Below, piece by piece: positions 1-7,177 of a stretch of 32,889 nt of DNA. Below the pieces are notes generated by a model. The model had not been told where the DNA came from. It saw nothing but the letters and a program-made list of their open reading frames with translations, and searched no databases. Both the position numbers and the translations under genes were made by a program. The stretch spans positions 1 to 32,889 of IMG/VR virus record IMGVR_UViG_3300020442_000250. The stretch is one strand, 5' to 3'. Source of the DNA: a virus. Each line of letters begins with the position of its first letter. Position 1 is the first letter of the stretch.

Positions 1-90
1 CTAAAACTCATGCAGCGGCTTTGACGGCAACACTAACAACAGACATTCTGGCTAATGCAGCATCGTCAGGAAAGGTGTTTAAGATTAACA
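1..90. repeat. left copy of 90-bp terminal overlap
   Basis: Bases 1-90 match 32800-32889 at 89 of 90 positions. The single difference is G at 77 versus C at 32876, which changes a GTG valine codon to GTC, a silent change. The repeat lies wholly inside a coding sequence that is open across the junction. This fits an assembly overlap of a circular or circularly permuted genome better than a physical terminal repeat, although the latter is not excluded. Confidence 0.93.
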
Positions 91-323
91 CCATCCTTGT
101 GTCAAATGTTGATGGAACAAACAGCGCAAGTGTTACTGTTGATTATTATAATGGTTCTACAGGGTTCAAAATTGCAAACACTATTGATGTCCCTGCGGAC
201 AGCACACTTGTCCTAACCGACAAGAACAGCGTGATTTATCTTGAAGAAAATACAAAGATTAGAGGCGGTGCATCTGCGGCTAGTGACCTTGAAATCATCA
301 TTTCTTATGAGGAGATTTCCTAA
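1..323 (+). CDS. small beta-rich tail-associated protein (3' part; gene starts at 32760)
   Basis: If the ends are joined, this reads in frame from the ATG at 32760 to give a 120-residue protein; the first two bases here complete an alanine codon. A TTG at 21 is in frame but is not needed as a start. The protein alternates short hydrophobic strands with Ser/Thr/Asn-rich turns and has no Cys, signal peptide or membrane segment, which suggests a small beta-sandwich. It sits directly after the tail fibre gene and ends one base before the next ATG (323), so it is probably a tail or fibre-associated virion protein. I do not recognise a named family. Function is inferred from position only. Confidence 0.75.
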   Translation, partial: KTHAAALTATLTTDILANAASSGKVFKINTILVSNVDGTNSASVTVDYYNGSTGFKIANTIDVPADSTLVLTDKNSVIYLEENTKIRGGASAASDLEIIISYEEIS

Positions 324-817
324 TGCCAAGGATTATCAATGGTAGGTCATCTTATTCTGATGACCGTGGAACTATCCTTCAGGCTCAACACGCTGAAACC
401 ACTTCTGAAGTGACATTATCAGCAACAAAAACATATGAAGAACTTGGTGCTAATGTAACACTTGTATCGAAAGGGCGTAATAGTAAGTTTTTGTTGTTTG
501 GTCATGGTCATATGTATGGCACTTCTAGCGGTGCAAATAGGATGAACTTAGGTTTTAGTGTAACCATTGGCGGCACAACAACTAGGATACTTGGAACAGA
601 TGGAGGTGCAGGGGATTCATGGGCAAATGAACAAGATGGTGCTTCTGGGCAAAACGGTGATAGATGTTATATGTACACTGTTACTGCGGCACCAGGAACT
701 AGCATGACCTTTAAGTTGCTAGCCGCAAGCTGGGATGTATCTGGTACTACTGGAAGATTTAATTTATCTGGATATGCTTTTAAATCAATATTAGAAGTTT
801 TGGAAATAGCAACTTAG
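323..817 (+). CDS. hypothetical tail-associated protein, 164 aa
   Basis: The ATG overlaps the TAA of the previous gene (TAATG). The 164-residue product is rich in Gly, Ser and Thr with predicted beta strands throughout and no membrane segment. It lies between the small fibre-associated protein and a tail-collar protein, so a role in the distal tail or receptor-binding apparatus is likely. I cannot assign a family. The low Lys/Glu and high Gly/Thr content resembles other phage surface proteins rather than an enzyme. Confidence 0.7.
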   Translation: MPRIINGRSSYSDDRGTILQAQHAETTSEVTLSATKTYEELGANVTLVSKGRNSKFLLFGHGHMYGTSSGANRMNLGFSVTIGGTTTRILGTDGGAGDSWANEQDGASGQNGDRCYMYTVTAAPGTSMTFKLLAASWDVSGTTGRFNLSGYAFKSILEVLEIAT

Positions 818-828
818 GGGGTAGTGAT

Positions 829-1536
829 ATGAGCAATGCAAGAAATTTATCAAATCTTCTAGGCACTGGCACAACGATTGCGACAGCCAGCATTGCGGAT
901 GATGCTATTACTTCAGCTAAGATTGCTGACGATGCTGTTATTACAGCAGCTATTGCAGATGATGCTGTTACAGCAGACCATATTGCAACTGGTGCTGTAC
1001 AAGGTGTAGACGTAGGCACTGTTGCTGCTTTTGCTATGGCATCTGCGCCTACTGGTTGGCTGGCAGCTGATGGCTCTGCTGTTTCTCGTACAACTTATTC
1101 TGGTTTGTTTGCAGTTATTGGTACAACATGGGGTACTGGTAATGGCTCAACAACATTTAATGTGCCTGATTTGCGAGGGGCTTTTGTTCGTGGCTCTGGT
1201 TCGCATGGCTCATCAAGTGATGCTGGCGGCACAGCCTTTGGTGGGCAGTCTGTTGGTGCTTATCAAAATGACCAGATGCAAAAAATAACTGGCAGGGTAG
1301 CGCATGGTCAGGGTAACTCAGGGGCTGGCCTTATCAAGCGCACAAACAACACAGGTGCGTTTACAATGAATTTAATTTCACAATCACTGCTAATTCAAAG
1401 CGTATCCTATACAACTAACTATATGAATTACAGTGACTTTGATAGCGCAGATAGCACCAACTCAAGAGCATCAAGCTCAACAGGCGGTGAAACAAGGCCG
1501 TTCAATGCGGCAATGCTTTTCTGCATAAAGACATAG
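829..1536 (+). CDS. phage tail collar domain protein, 235 aa
   Basis: Residues about 10-50 contain short repeats of the type ADDAITSAKIADDAV, a linker style common in phage fibres. Residues about 60-130 match the tail-collar family (PF07484-like): the pattern PTGWLAADGSAVSRTTY, a conserved FAVIGTTWG segment, and FNVPDLRGAFVRG. The C-terminus carries RPFNAAMLFCIK, the usual end of this family. It probably forms the tip or collar of a tail fibre and contributes to receptor binding. A good ribosome site (GGGGGTAGTGAT) precedes the ATG at 829. It is followed closely by a tail-assembly-chaperone-like gene, a common pairing. Confidence 0.88.
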   Translation: MSNARNLSNLLGTGTTIATASIADDAITSAKIADDAVITAAIADDAVTADHIATGAVQGVDVGTVAAFAMASAPTGWLAADGSAVSRTTYSGLFAVIGTTWGTGNGSTTFNVPDLRGAFVRGSGSHGSSSDAGGTAFGGQSVGAYQNDQMQKITGRVAHGQGNSGAGLIKRTNNTGAFTMNLISQSLLIQSVSYTTNYMNYSDFDSADSTNSRASSSTGGETRPFNAAMLFCIKT

Positions 1537-1544
1537 GGGATGAT

Positions 1545-1892
1545 ATGGCTAGAAGAATTGAAGATGTAGCGGCGGCAATATTCATGTTAAACCCATCGTC
1601 TTCTGATTACAGAATTGAAGATGGTGTAATCACTAGCGTTTGGGATGCAGACGGTAACGCTGTTACTTGGGATGAAGCTGCTGTAAATGCAAAGGCTGAT
1701 GAGATTGCTTTATCTAATTTACGCTCTTTGCGAAACTTACGATTGATGGAATGTGATTGGACACAAGGCGCAGACAGCCCTTTGTCAGATACAGAAAAAG
1801 CGGCATGGGCAACATACCGTCAACAGCTAAGAGACATTATGACATCAGGGGCAACGCATGAAGATGATGTTGTTTGGCCTACAAAACCGTGA
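1545..1892 (+). CDS. tail fibre assembly chaperone-like protein, 115 aa
   Basis: The C-terminal half carries the pattern LRLMECDWTQGADSPLSD followed by W-x-x-YRQQLRDI. I recognise this as the phage tail assembly chaperone family that resembles PF16778. The N-terminal half (IEDGVITSVWDADG) looks like a small beta domain. Proteins of this type assist folding or trimerisation of the adjacent collar/fibre protein. The gene starts 8 bases after the collar gene stop, with a GGGG-type ribosome site, and is probably co-translated with it. Confidence 0.8.
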   Translation: MARRIEDVAAAIFMLNPSSSDYRIEDGVITSVWDADGNAVTWDEAAVNAKADEIALSNLRSLRNLRLMECDWTQGADSPLSDTEKAAWATYRQQLRDIMTSGATHEDDVVWPTKP

Positions 1893-1899
1893 GGAAAAA

Positions 1900-2025
1900 A
1901 TGCCACACCTTTATGATTTAAATCCAGGGCTAAATTCAAAGCCAAAAGACAAGAAACCTGAGGCAAAAACAAAACCAAAGGAGGAACCACCTAAAAAGAG
2001 GGGAAGGCCGAAGAAGGCCAAGTAG
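1900..2025 (+). CDS. 41-aa AT-hook peptide
   Basis: An ATG at 1900 with GAGGAAAAA upstream opens a 41-codon frame ending at TAG 2023-2025. The peptide begins MPHLYDLNPG, is very rich in Lys and Pro, and ends in KKRGRPKKAK. The last motif is a consensus AT-hook (RGRP core flanked by lysines), which binds the minor groove of AT-rich DNA. It sits between the tail chaperone gene and a membrane-anchored protein, 9 bases before the next start. A virion- or nucleoid-associated DNA-binding role is inferred. Its small size means automatic callers often miss it. Confidence 0.7.
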   Translation: MPHLYDLNPGLNSKPKDKKPEAKTKPKEEPPKKRGRPKKAK

Positions 2026-2034
2026 GTATGGAGT

Positions 2035-2505
2035 ATGTTGGAGTATGTAGCAGCAGCGAATGCGGCCTATTCGGTAGTGAAGAGGGCCATTCAGAATGGA
2101 AAAGAATTGCACAGCTGCGCCAAAGCTATATCTCAATTCACCCATGCATCAGATGACTTACGAAAAAGCCATGAGCAAAAGAAACGTAGCGTTTGGACAA
2201 AGTTTCTGGGCAAGGAGGACAACGACTTAGAAACATTTATGCACCTTGAAGCTATCAAAGCAAAAGAAGACGAACTCAAACAGATGATGATATACCTGGG
2301 CCGACCAGGTTTACATAGCGACTGGGTCAAGTACCAGGTAGAAGCTAGAAAGCGCAGACAGCAAGAAGCTGAAGACAAGAAGCGCAAGATAAGAGAACTC
2401 AAAGAAAATTTAGAGATAGCAGCAGCATGGGTACTGGGTGCGATTGCCCTTACCATTGTTGTTGCTTTTGTAGTGTGGGTTTTACAAAGGAAGGGAATAA
2501 TATGA
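2035..2505 (+). CDS. C-terminally membrane-anchored coiled-coil protein, 156 aa
   Basis: A charged, strongly helical N-terminal region (residues 1-125, with long Lys/Glu/Arg runs suggesting coiled coil) is followed by one hydrophobic segment at about 129-151 (AAAWVLGAIALTIVVAFVVW) and a short basic tail. This is a tail-anchored topology with the bulk in the cytoplasm. It opens the lysis/accessory membrane cluster. I do not recognise a named family; an i-spanin would normally have its membrane segment at the N-terminus, so that label does not fit. A competing ATG at 2028 is in another frame and stops after about 35 codons. Confidence 0.7.
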   Translation: MLEYVAAANAAYSVVKRAIQNGKELHSCAKAISQFTHASDDLRKSHEQKKRSVWTKFLGKEDNDLETFMHLEAIKAKEDELKQMMIYLGRPGLHSDWVKYQVEARKRRQQEAEDKKRKIRELKENLEIAAAWVLGAIALTIVVAFVVWVLQRKGII

Positions 2506-2726
2506 TAGGCAAAATTTTAGATGCATCAAAGAAACATCAGGTGCTTCCCAGGGTTATGATGATAGTGATGACCTACCAGTATTTCGTTGTAACAAATTGG
2601 TTCATGTCGCTCTCTTCACCAGAAAATTCTCAGGCAGCGTTGGTCAGTGTGGTGACAGGTGCCATGACTGGAGCCTTTGGACTATGGTTAGGGGCAGAAG
2701 GCCGACAAATGAACGATGGCAAGTAA
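2502..2726 (+). CDS. small two-segment membrane protein, 74 aa (holin-like)
   Basis: The ATG at 2502 follows AAGGAAGGGAATAAT and overlaps the previous stop (ATGATAG), so it is preferred over an upstream in-frame GTG-type start. Two hydrophobic segments are visible, about residues 15-38 and 47-66, separated by a short Ser/Pro/Glu loop, with a charged C-terminus. Size, topology and location in the lysis region fit a class II-type holin, but no diagnostic motif exists, and a second holin-like gene lies downstream at 3359. It overlaps the next gene by 11 bases. Confidence 0.68.
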   Translation: MIGKILDASKKHQVLPRVMMIVMTYQYFVVTNWFMSLSSPENSQAALVSVVTGAMTGAFGLWLGAEGRQMNDGK

Positions 2727-3126
2727 GATAAATGAAAATACAGAGGTAGCTTTACCTCTTAGAAATATTATCAGCATGGTTGCGGCAGCAAGTGTGGCAA
2801 CCTGGGCATACTTTGGCATCATTGAAAGGCTAAACACTATTCAGACCAACCAAACAATGATGAAGGCTGACCTAGAAAAGAATACGGAGTTTCGTATTAA
2901 ATGGCCCAGGGGTGAGATGGGTTCTTTGCCAGCCGACAGTGAACAGTTTATGTTGATTGAACACCTGGCAAAAGAATTAGAAAAACTACAGGAACAAATA
3001 GAAAGTGGGCAGGCTCCATTTGACCAGCAGCAAAAGTTAACTCTGGAATTTTATGAAAAAAGGATTAACGATTTAGAAGATAGGATAGAGGCTCTGCGGT
3101 CTAACGGATATGGTGGCATGAAATGA
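2716..3126 (+). CDS. N-terminal membrane anchor with coiled coil, 136 aa
   Basis: One hydrophobic segment at about residues 16-35 is followed by a long helical region with heptad-like spacing (about 80-130, for example EHLAKELEKLQEQIE). The topology (short cytoplasmic head, single anchor, coiled coil on the periplasmic side) is compatible with an inner-membrane spanin, but no matching outer-membrane lipoprotein with a lipobox cysteine is evident. The gene overlaps the upstream gene by 11 bases and couples to the next by ATGA. Function is inferred from position in the lysis cluster. Confidence 0.7.
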   Translation: MASKINENTEVALPLRNIISMVAAASVATWAYFGIIERLNTIQTNQTMMKADLEKNTEFRIKWPRGEMGSLPADSEQFMLIEHLAKELEKLQEQIESGQAPFDQQQKLTLEFYEKRINDLEDRIEALRSNGYGGMK

Positions 3127-3362
3127 TAGAGGCGGTGTTTGTTTTATTGTTATGGACAGCTGGCGGTGATGAACCACTAGAGTATACGCCATATGAAAAG
3201 TTATCTGAATGCTTGTCTACTAAGCGCAAGATAAAACAAAACACTAACGGTGGTGTAAACTTTGATAACCAGTGGCAGTGTAAAGAACTCAAGGTGCAGA
3301 TGGAGCAAAGCAGTGATGGCACCTGGCATATAATTAAACTGATGGAGGAGGTATCAAAATGA
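3123..3362 (+). CDS. small exported protein with two cysteines, 79 aa
   Basis: The ATGA overlap with the previous stop fixes the start. A hydrophobic N-terminus (MIEAVFVLLLWTAGG) looks like a signal peptide or signal anchor. The rest is polar, with two Cys (in SECLSTKR and WQCKELK) that could form a periplasmic disulfide. No lipobox is present. It lies between a coiled-coil membrane protein and the holin, so a periplasmic lysis-accessory role is possible. I do not recognise a family. Confidence 0.62.
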   Translation: MIEAVFVLLLWTAGGDEPLEYTPYEKLSECLSTKRKIKQNTNGGVNFDNQWQCKELKVQMEQSSDGTWHIIKLMEEVSK

Positions 3363-3751
3363 TTAACTTACTTGGAAATCTTGTTGGCCCAGTGACAGGG
3401 CTACTGGATAAATTTATTGAGGACAAAGACCAGAAGAATGCTTTGGCCCATGAGATTGCAACCATGTCACAACGCCATGCTCAGGAAGCAATGCTTGCTC
3501 AGATTGAGGTATTGAAAGCTGACGCAAAAGGTAACTGGTTTCAGGCATCGTGGCGACCCTTGATTGGCTGGATTTGTGGCTTGTCGCTAGGCATAAATTA
3601 CATGGTATCGCCTATCGCTCATGGCTTTGGTATTACTATTCCCCAGGCTGATATGTCTGTAATGATGCCGTTGATGTTTGGGATGTTGGGGATTGGTGGA
3701 ATGCGTAGTTTTGACAAGGCAAAGAAGACAGACACAAAGGTTATTAAATGA
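3359..3751 (+). CDS. GTA-type 3TM holin-like protein, 130 aa
   Basis: The sequence matches the layout of the holin-of-3TMs / GTA_holin_3TM family (PF11351-like). It has an N-terminal helix (LLGNLVGPVTGLLDKFI), a charged stretch rich in Glu/Gln/Lys, the family pattern WFQASWRPLIGWICG at about residues 59-73, and a second hydrophobic block at about 97-118 (VMMPLMFGMLGIGGM). The family is known from alphaproteobacterial phages and gene transfer agents. It should form inner-membrane lesions that let the M15 peptidase encoded at 4372 reach the peptidoglycan. Start and stop both overlap neighbours by ATGA. Confidence 0.88.
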   Translation: MINLLGNLVGPVTGLLDKFIEDKDQKNALAHEIATMSQRHAQEAMLAQIEVLKADAKGNWFQASWRPLIGWICGLSLGINYMVSPIAHGFGITIPQADMSVMMPLMFGMLGIGGMRSFDKAKKTDTKVIK

Positions 3752-3990
3752 CAGCCCAGCTGAAGCTACAGCCTGGTGAGTTAACACCAACGGAAGAGCG
3801 ACAGGCCAGGATGTATAAGGAGGTAGCACACAAGTATGCAAGCAGACTGGCACAAAGCTATCAGCAGCTGGTAGTCGAGTGCAACATGACATGGCCTAAC
3901 TATAGACAGGATTGTTATGCGTCTGCACTGGAGGAAATTCACGATATGTATTCAAGAGAGGAGGCACCATGCGTAAGTTTGATAAGGTAA
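3748..3990 (+). CDS. hypothetical protein, 80 aa
   Basis: The frame is ATGA-coupled to the holin gene and overlaps the start of the next gene (ATG 3969). The product is soluble and largely helical with three Cys, in VVECNMTWP, RQDCYASALEE and EEAPCVSL, and no membrane segment. Continuous close packing and coding-like composition support it as real. I do not recognise it. Confidence 0.6.
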   Translation: MTAQLKLQPGELTPTEERQARMYKEVAHKYASRLAQSYQQLVVECNMTWPNYRQDCYASALEEIHDMYSREEAPCVSLIR

Positions 3991-4154
3991 ATCGTGATAG
4001 CAAATACAAGGACATTCCATCTAAGTATCTTGCTGGAGCAAAGAACAAAGATAAAAGAGCGGCTGAGATTAGAAGCACCAGGCGCAAGTATAAAATGAGT
4101 AAGCTGACATCAGCTGACTACGATAGAATTAGTATGATGAGAGCGAGGGGGTAA
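3969..4154 (+). CDS. small basic hypothetical protein, 61 aa
   Basis: The ATG at 3969 is preceded by GAGGAGGCACC, a strong ribosome site, so it is chosen over earlier in-frame codons. The product is highly basic (Lys/Arg-rich) and contains KDIPSKYLAG and RAAEIRSTRRKYK. It resembles short basic proteins I associate with marine podovirus genomes, with no known function. A nucleic-acid or virion role is possible. Its stop overlaps the next ATG (TAATG). Confidence 0.68.
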   Translation: MRKFDKVNRDSKYKDIPSKYLAGAKNKDKRAAEIRSTRRKYKMSKLTSADYDRISMMRARG

Positions 4155-4360
4155 TGGCAGCACCAGAAAAATATAAAAAGATGTTTGGCGAGAAGAGGGC
4201 CAACGCTATCTATAAACGTGGATTGGGGGCGTACTATTCAAGTGGCAGTAGACCAGGTATGTCAGCCCATGGCTGGGCAGTAGCTAGGCTCAAGGCCCAT
4301 GCAAAGGGCAAGGCAACCGTGAAGAAAGCAGACGGTGACTTGTTTAAAAAGAAAACATAG
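4154..4360 (+). CDS. conserved small phage protein with RGLGAYYSSGSRPG motif, 68 aa
   Basis: The product contains IYKRGLGAYYSSGSRPGMSA followed by W-A-V-A-R-L and a Lys-rich tail ending in DGDLFKKK. I recognise the YYSSGSRPG pattern as recurring in uncharacterised phage proteins, often near structural or lysis genes, but cannot name a function. The strict motif suggests a defined fold. It overlaps the previous stop and lies 11 bases before the endolysin start. Confidence 0.75.
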   Translation: MAAPEKYKKMFGEKRANAIYKRGLGAYYSSGSRPGMSAHGWAVARLKAHAKGKATVKKADGDLFKKKT

Positions 4361-4371
4361 GAGGAAGCAAC

Positions 4372-4827
4372 ATGGCTTTTAAATTATCTGAAAGAAGTTT
4401 GGCAAGACTTGAAGGTGTAGAGGACAGTATGAGGGCTGTCACTGAACTTGCTATTGAATACACCAAGATAGATTTTGGTGTAACCTGTGGACTGCGTACC
4501 ATCGAAGAACAAAGAGAACTTGTCGAAGCTGGCGCATCACAAACAATGAACAGCAAACACATTCCAGGTTTGGCTGTAGATGTTGTGGCATACATTGGCC
4601 CCAGGGTTTCATGGGAAGTAAATCTCTATGATGATATCGCTGACGCATTCAAGATTGCTGCCATTGAACTTGGTACTGGAATACGCTGGGGTGCGGCATG
4701 GCATATCCCAGACATTCGTGAATGGAACGGTACAATGGAGGAGGCCATGAACTCATACGTTGATACTAGAAGGAAGGAAGGGAAGCGACCATTCATAGAC
4801 GCTCCCCATTTTGAGTTGTCTTCTTGA
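4372..4827 (+). CDS. M15-family peptidase endolysin, 151 aa
   Basis: The sequence fits peptidase family M15 (D-alanyl-D-alanine carboxypeptidase / L-alanyl-D-glutamate endopeptidase endolysins). The signature includes a GLRTIEEQ segment (residues 40-47), SKHIPGLAVDVVAY (61-74) supplying zinc ligands His63 and Asp70, and a C-terminal DAPHFEL with His146 as the third ligand. It would cleave the peptide cross-bridge or stem of peptidoglycan after holin action. No signal peptide is present, consistent with holin-dependent release. A GGAGGAAGCAAC ribosome site precedes the ATG. Its stop at 4825-4827 directly abuts the convergent gene ending at 4828. Confidence 0.9.
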   Translation: MAFKLSERSLARLEGVEDSMRAVTELAIEYTKIDFGVTCGLRTIEEQRELVEAGASQTMNSKHIPGLAVDVVAYIGPRVSWEVNLYDDIADAFKIAAIELGTGIRWGAAWHIPDIREWNGTMEEAMNSYVDTRRKEGKRPFIDAPHFELSS

Positions 4828-5073
4828 TTAGCCCAGTACGGCTATACCTCTAGGGCTGTTAACCTCTTTGATGATATAGCCTTTGCGTACCAAGCATTGA
4901 ATTATACGGTGGGCATTACTGTATGCCGCCATCTTTTTGATGGCCTGCCTGTCACCAATCCTGCCGTTACAGATTTCCCTGACGGTAGGGTAAACGCCAT
5001 TCTCTTTTTGAAACGCAACAATGAACGCAAGGACTTGTTGCTGCCTTGGCGTTAGTCCAATCTTATTCTCCAT
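4828..5073 (-). CDS. LexA DNA-binding-domain-only protein, 81 aa
   Basis: The N-terminal part LTPRQQQVLAFIVAFQKENG, then YPTVREIC, and the C-terminal part LVRKGYIIKEVNSPRGIAVL follow the winged helix-turn-helix of LexA (PF01726): the RQQ-V-L-x-x-I helix, the PTxxEI turn, and the beta-wing ending in RGI-x-L. The protein stops where LexA would continue to its hinge and serine-peptidase domain, so it cannot self-cleave. About ten extra residues (RIGDRQAIKK) interrupt the recognition-helix region relative to E. coli LexA. It is the last gene of the recombination operon and overlaps recT by 11 bases. It probably binds an operator as a repressor, or competes with host LexA; the target is unknown. 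Confidence 0.82.
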   Translation of the reverse strand: MENKIGLTPRQQQVLAFIVAFQKENGVYPTVREICNGRIGDRQAIKKMAAYSNAHRIIQCLVRKGYIIKEVNSPRGIAVLG

Positions 5074-6076
5074 TCTGGTTCTCCCTTGCCATAATGCTGA
5101 GGCTTTTATTCCAGCGCAACCTTTTGTCTTCTAACTCTTGAGCAACCGCCTGGTCATCTAAACTTTCCAAGACATCCTGGTTTAAATCTTTTAGGTCTTT
5201 CATCTTGGTACGTTTAACATCAGGCGGTAGGTCTGGATGCGTTGACTGATACATGGCAAGCTGAAGGTCAGCGTATTTCTCCACCCATTCATTCTGTGTC
5301 TTAAACCATTCAACTCTTTCACCGTCCAAACCTGGCACCTTCAAAGGTATTTCATCTGGAAACTCTGGTGTTTCTGTTTCGTCCTCACCAGGTTCTGCAT
5401 GGTCAGCCATATTATCTATGACCGCATCAGCGTGTGCCTCTCTATCGCCCTCAGAAGCCTGCTGAAGGGCATTGGTTAGCTGTTCGGCAGTTTGTACATT
5501 GGACAGGCTTGGTGCCTGTTCTACGCCATCCTGAGGGGTTATATCTTTTGGCTCTGGATAATCCATTGCTTCCTCAGCTGTAATCATTCCTTTGACTGCA
5601 TCAGGGAACGCATCACGAATAGCAAAGCCTCTGGCCCTCAGCTGCATCATACGTTTGGGGTATTGTTTCCATGGCCCTTGCTTGTTCAACAGGTTGGCAC
5701 GTTGTGCATCCTCTTTGCTGAACTGTGCCAGCGTTGTTTCTTCTTTGCCGTTAGCCAGGGTACGTTTGATTTCACAGAAAGCTATGTCACCTTCCATCCA
5801 TTCCCTTGACCCAGCAAAGGCTGGATGAGATTTAACTAGGGCCAGCAAGCTGTCACCCCACAGGCTGGGCCTGCCGTTAATCACTGCGATGTTTTGCAAA
5901 GCCTGCATTGGTGCAAGGCCAATCTCATATCCCCATTGCACAGCCACCAAGATGTTGGCTGGCTTTGCCTGAAATTCTTTTGGCACCAGCCCAGACTTGG
6001 ATAATGTGTCAGCAAATTCTTTTGCCTCTTTCAAATTAGTTGGCTCAAGTATCTGCCGCTTAACTATATTACTCAT
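5063..6076 (-). CDS. recT: RecT-family single-strand annealing protein, 337 aa
   Basis: Residues about 25-180 follow the RecT pattern: KPANILVAVQWGYEIGLAPM, then ALQNIAVINGRPSLWGDSLL, then GPWKQYPKRMMQLRARGFAI, RDAFPDAVKGM and AEEAMD. These are hallmark segments of phage RecT annealases. The C-terminal third is acidic and variable, as usual. The protein anneals complementary single strands produced by the exonuclease encoded just upstream (overlap of 8 bases) and supports recombination-dependent replication or circularisation. The partner exonuclease is YqaJ-type rather than RecE, a common pairing. Confidence 0.92.
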   Translation of the reverse strand: MSNIVKRQILEPTNLKEAKEFADTLSKSGLVPKEFQAKPANILVAVQWGYEIGLAPMQALQNIAVINGRPSLWGDSLLALVKSHPAFAGSREWMEGDIAFCEIKRTLANGKEETTLAQFSKEDAQRANLLNKQGPWKQYPKRMMQLRARGFAIRDAFPDAVKGMITAEEAMDYPEPKDITPQDGVEQAPSLSNVQTAEQLTNALQQASEGDREAHADAVIDNMADHAEPGEDETETPEFPDEIPLKVPGLDGERVEWFKTQNEWVEKYADLQLAMYQSTHPDLPPDVKRTKMKDLKDLNQDVLESLDDQAVAQELEDKRLRWNKSLSIMARENQNGE

Positions 6077-7013
6077 TTGTAACCTCCTTCACTGAGAACG
6101 ATGAACTGTCTATGTATTCTCCTGGAACCTCCACCATCGTCCTCTTTGGTTTTTGTGTGGTTACAGATTTAACTTGGAAGCTGCCGACATTCATAACGTC
6201 AGCGTCAATGCTGTCCATGTGCATCACAAGGATGTCTTTGTTTTCATCAGCTACCTTCTTCCAGCTTCTCGCTTCAGCTGTAGCTTTCTGATAATCAGTC
6301 AGCACCTGTACCAGGTCTAGGTTGTCACCAGCTTTAGGCTCTACAGTGACAGTCTTCAGCCCTGGCTCTGGCTGCTTCTCTACTGGTGGGTATTCACCGT
6401 CTTCATCAAAGAGTTTCCAGAACTCCCTGGCTGCTTTCAATATCCCTTGGCAAACCATGTCGTCCTTGTGGTAGCCGTAGGTTTTTAGCTTGCCCTTCTG
6501 TGTCATCACCAGGACAATGCCCCACTCCAAACCAGCACACATCATCTGCTGGTGCAGCTGTATCATCCAGTCTGCCTTGCATTTGTCAGCGTGATAGAAA
6601 TCTGTTTTAACCTCCAGCACACCTCTACCGCTGAAAGTATTATCACCAATGACCATCTCGCAATCTTTTGGTATGGTCATGATACGGTCAAGCGTTGCGC
6701 CTAGCCGCTCCTCTTTCATCCTGTATGCATCCTTTGGTTCTTCAGCTGTACAAGTTAGGCCGTCATCCTTCAGCATCTCCAGGAACCATGGCACTATGGC
6801 GTGTTCAAGATAGGTTCCCCTGACCAGGGCATTCTTGTTGAATGCTTTGTGCTTCACCACCTCAACGCCATGCGCTGCCCTCTTGTGGTTGTCCAGGGTA
6901 TCCTGGTTGGTGTTACCGTAGGCATCAACACCCATCATCACAGCTGCCATTTCTGAGGCACCCAACTCTTCACCTGTTATGGTTTTCTTTCCTGTTACTT
7001 TAACGTCTGGCAT
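6069..7013 (-). CDS. YqaJ-type phage exonuclease, 314 aa
   Basis: The ATG at 7013 follows GGAGGAGACGCTAT on the minus strand, so it is preferred over a TTG-type start 36 bases upstream. The YqaJ / lambda-exonuclease-like PD-(D/E)XK core is visible: ELGASEMAAVMMG (16-28), RGTYLEHA with Glu70, LGATLDRI with Asp109, LEVKTD with Glu134-x-Lys136, and IQLHQQM with Gln152. It would degrade one strand of double-stranded DNA ends 5' to 3', providing substrate for RecT. It overlaps recT and the small membrane gene upstream, indicating a single compact operon. Confidence 0.9.
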   Translation of the reverse strand: MPDVKVTGKKTITGEELGASEMAAVMMGVDAYGNTNQDTLDNHKRAAHGVEVVKHKAFNKNALVRGTYLEHAIVPWFLEMLKDDGLTCTAEEPKDAYRMKEERLGATLDRIMTIPKDCEMVIGDNTFSGRGVLEVKTDFYHADKCKADWMIQLHQQMMCAGLEWGIVLVMTQKGKLKTYGYHKDDMVCQGILKAAREFWKLFDEDGEYPPVEKQPEPGLKTVTVEPKAGDNLDLVQVLTDYQKATAEARSWKKVADENKDILVMHMDSIDADVMNVGSFQVKSVTTQKPKRTMVEVPGEYIDSSSFSVKEVTNE

Positions 7014-7177
7014 ATAGCGTCTCCTCCATTTGTATTGTCGCAATAACATTTATCATTCAGCGCACAACCAACCCACATGGAAGCCCATAGAAAAACTACA
7101 ACCACCATGGCACCAATCAACTGCGCCACGAAACTTAGCCAGTCTTTTGCTGACCAATCCTTTACTAACTCTATCAT
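6995..7177 (-). CDS. small Cys-rich membrane protein, 60 aa
   Basis: The start is ATGA-coupled to the upstream gene's stop. One hydrophobic segment at about residues 15-38 is followed by a short tail with four Cys spaced as GC-x5-C-x-C-x8-C. The tail could be periplasmic and disulfide-bonded. It overlaps the exonuclease start by 19 bases. I do not recognise a family. A membrane peptide inside a recombination operon could act in exclusion or host control; that is speculation. Confidence 0.6.
   Translation of the reverse strand: MIELVKDWSAKDWLSFVAQLIGAMVVVVFLWASMWVGCALNDKCYCDNTNGGDAICQTLK

Noticed and set aside
1022-1288. Alternative Leu-rich frame within the collar gene
   Set aside because: It is an out-of-frame shadow of the collar domain, with an unnatural Leu/Val/Gln composition and no ribosome site.
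829-1536. Diversity-generating retroelement target, as in the related-looking phage BPP-1
   Set aside because: No reverse transcriptase, no template repeat and no accessory gene are visible anywhere in the window.
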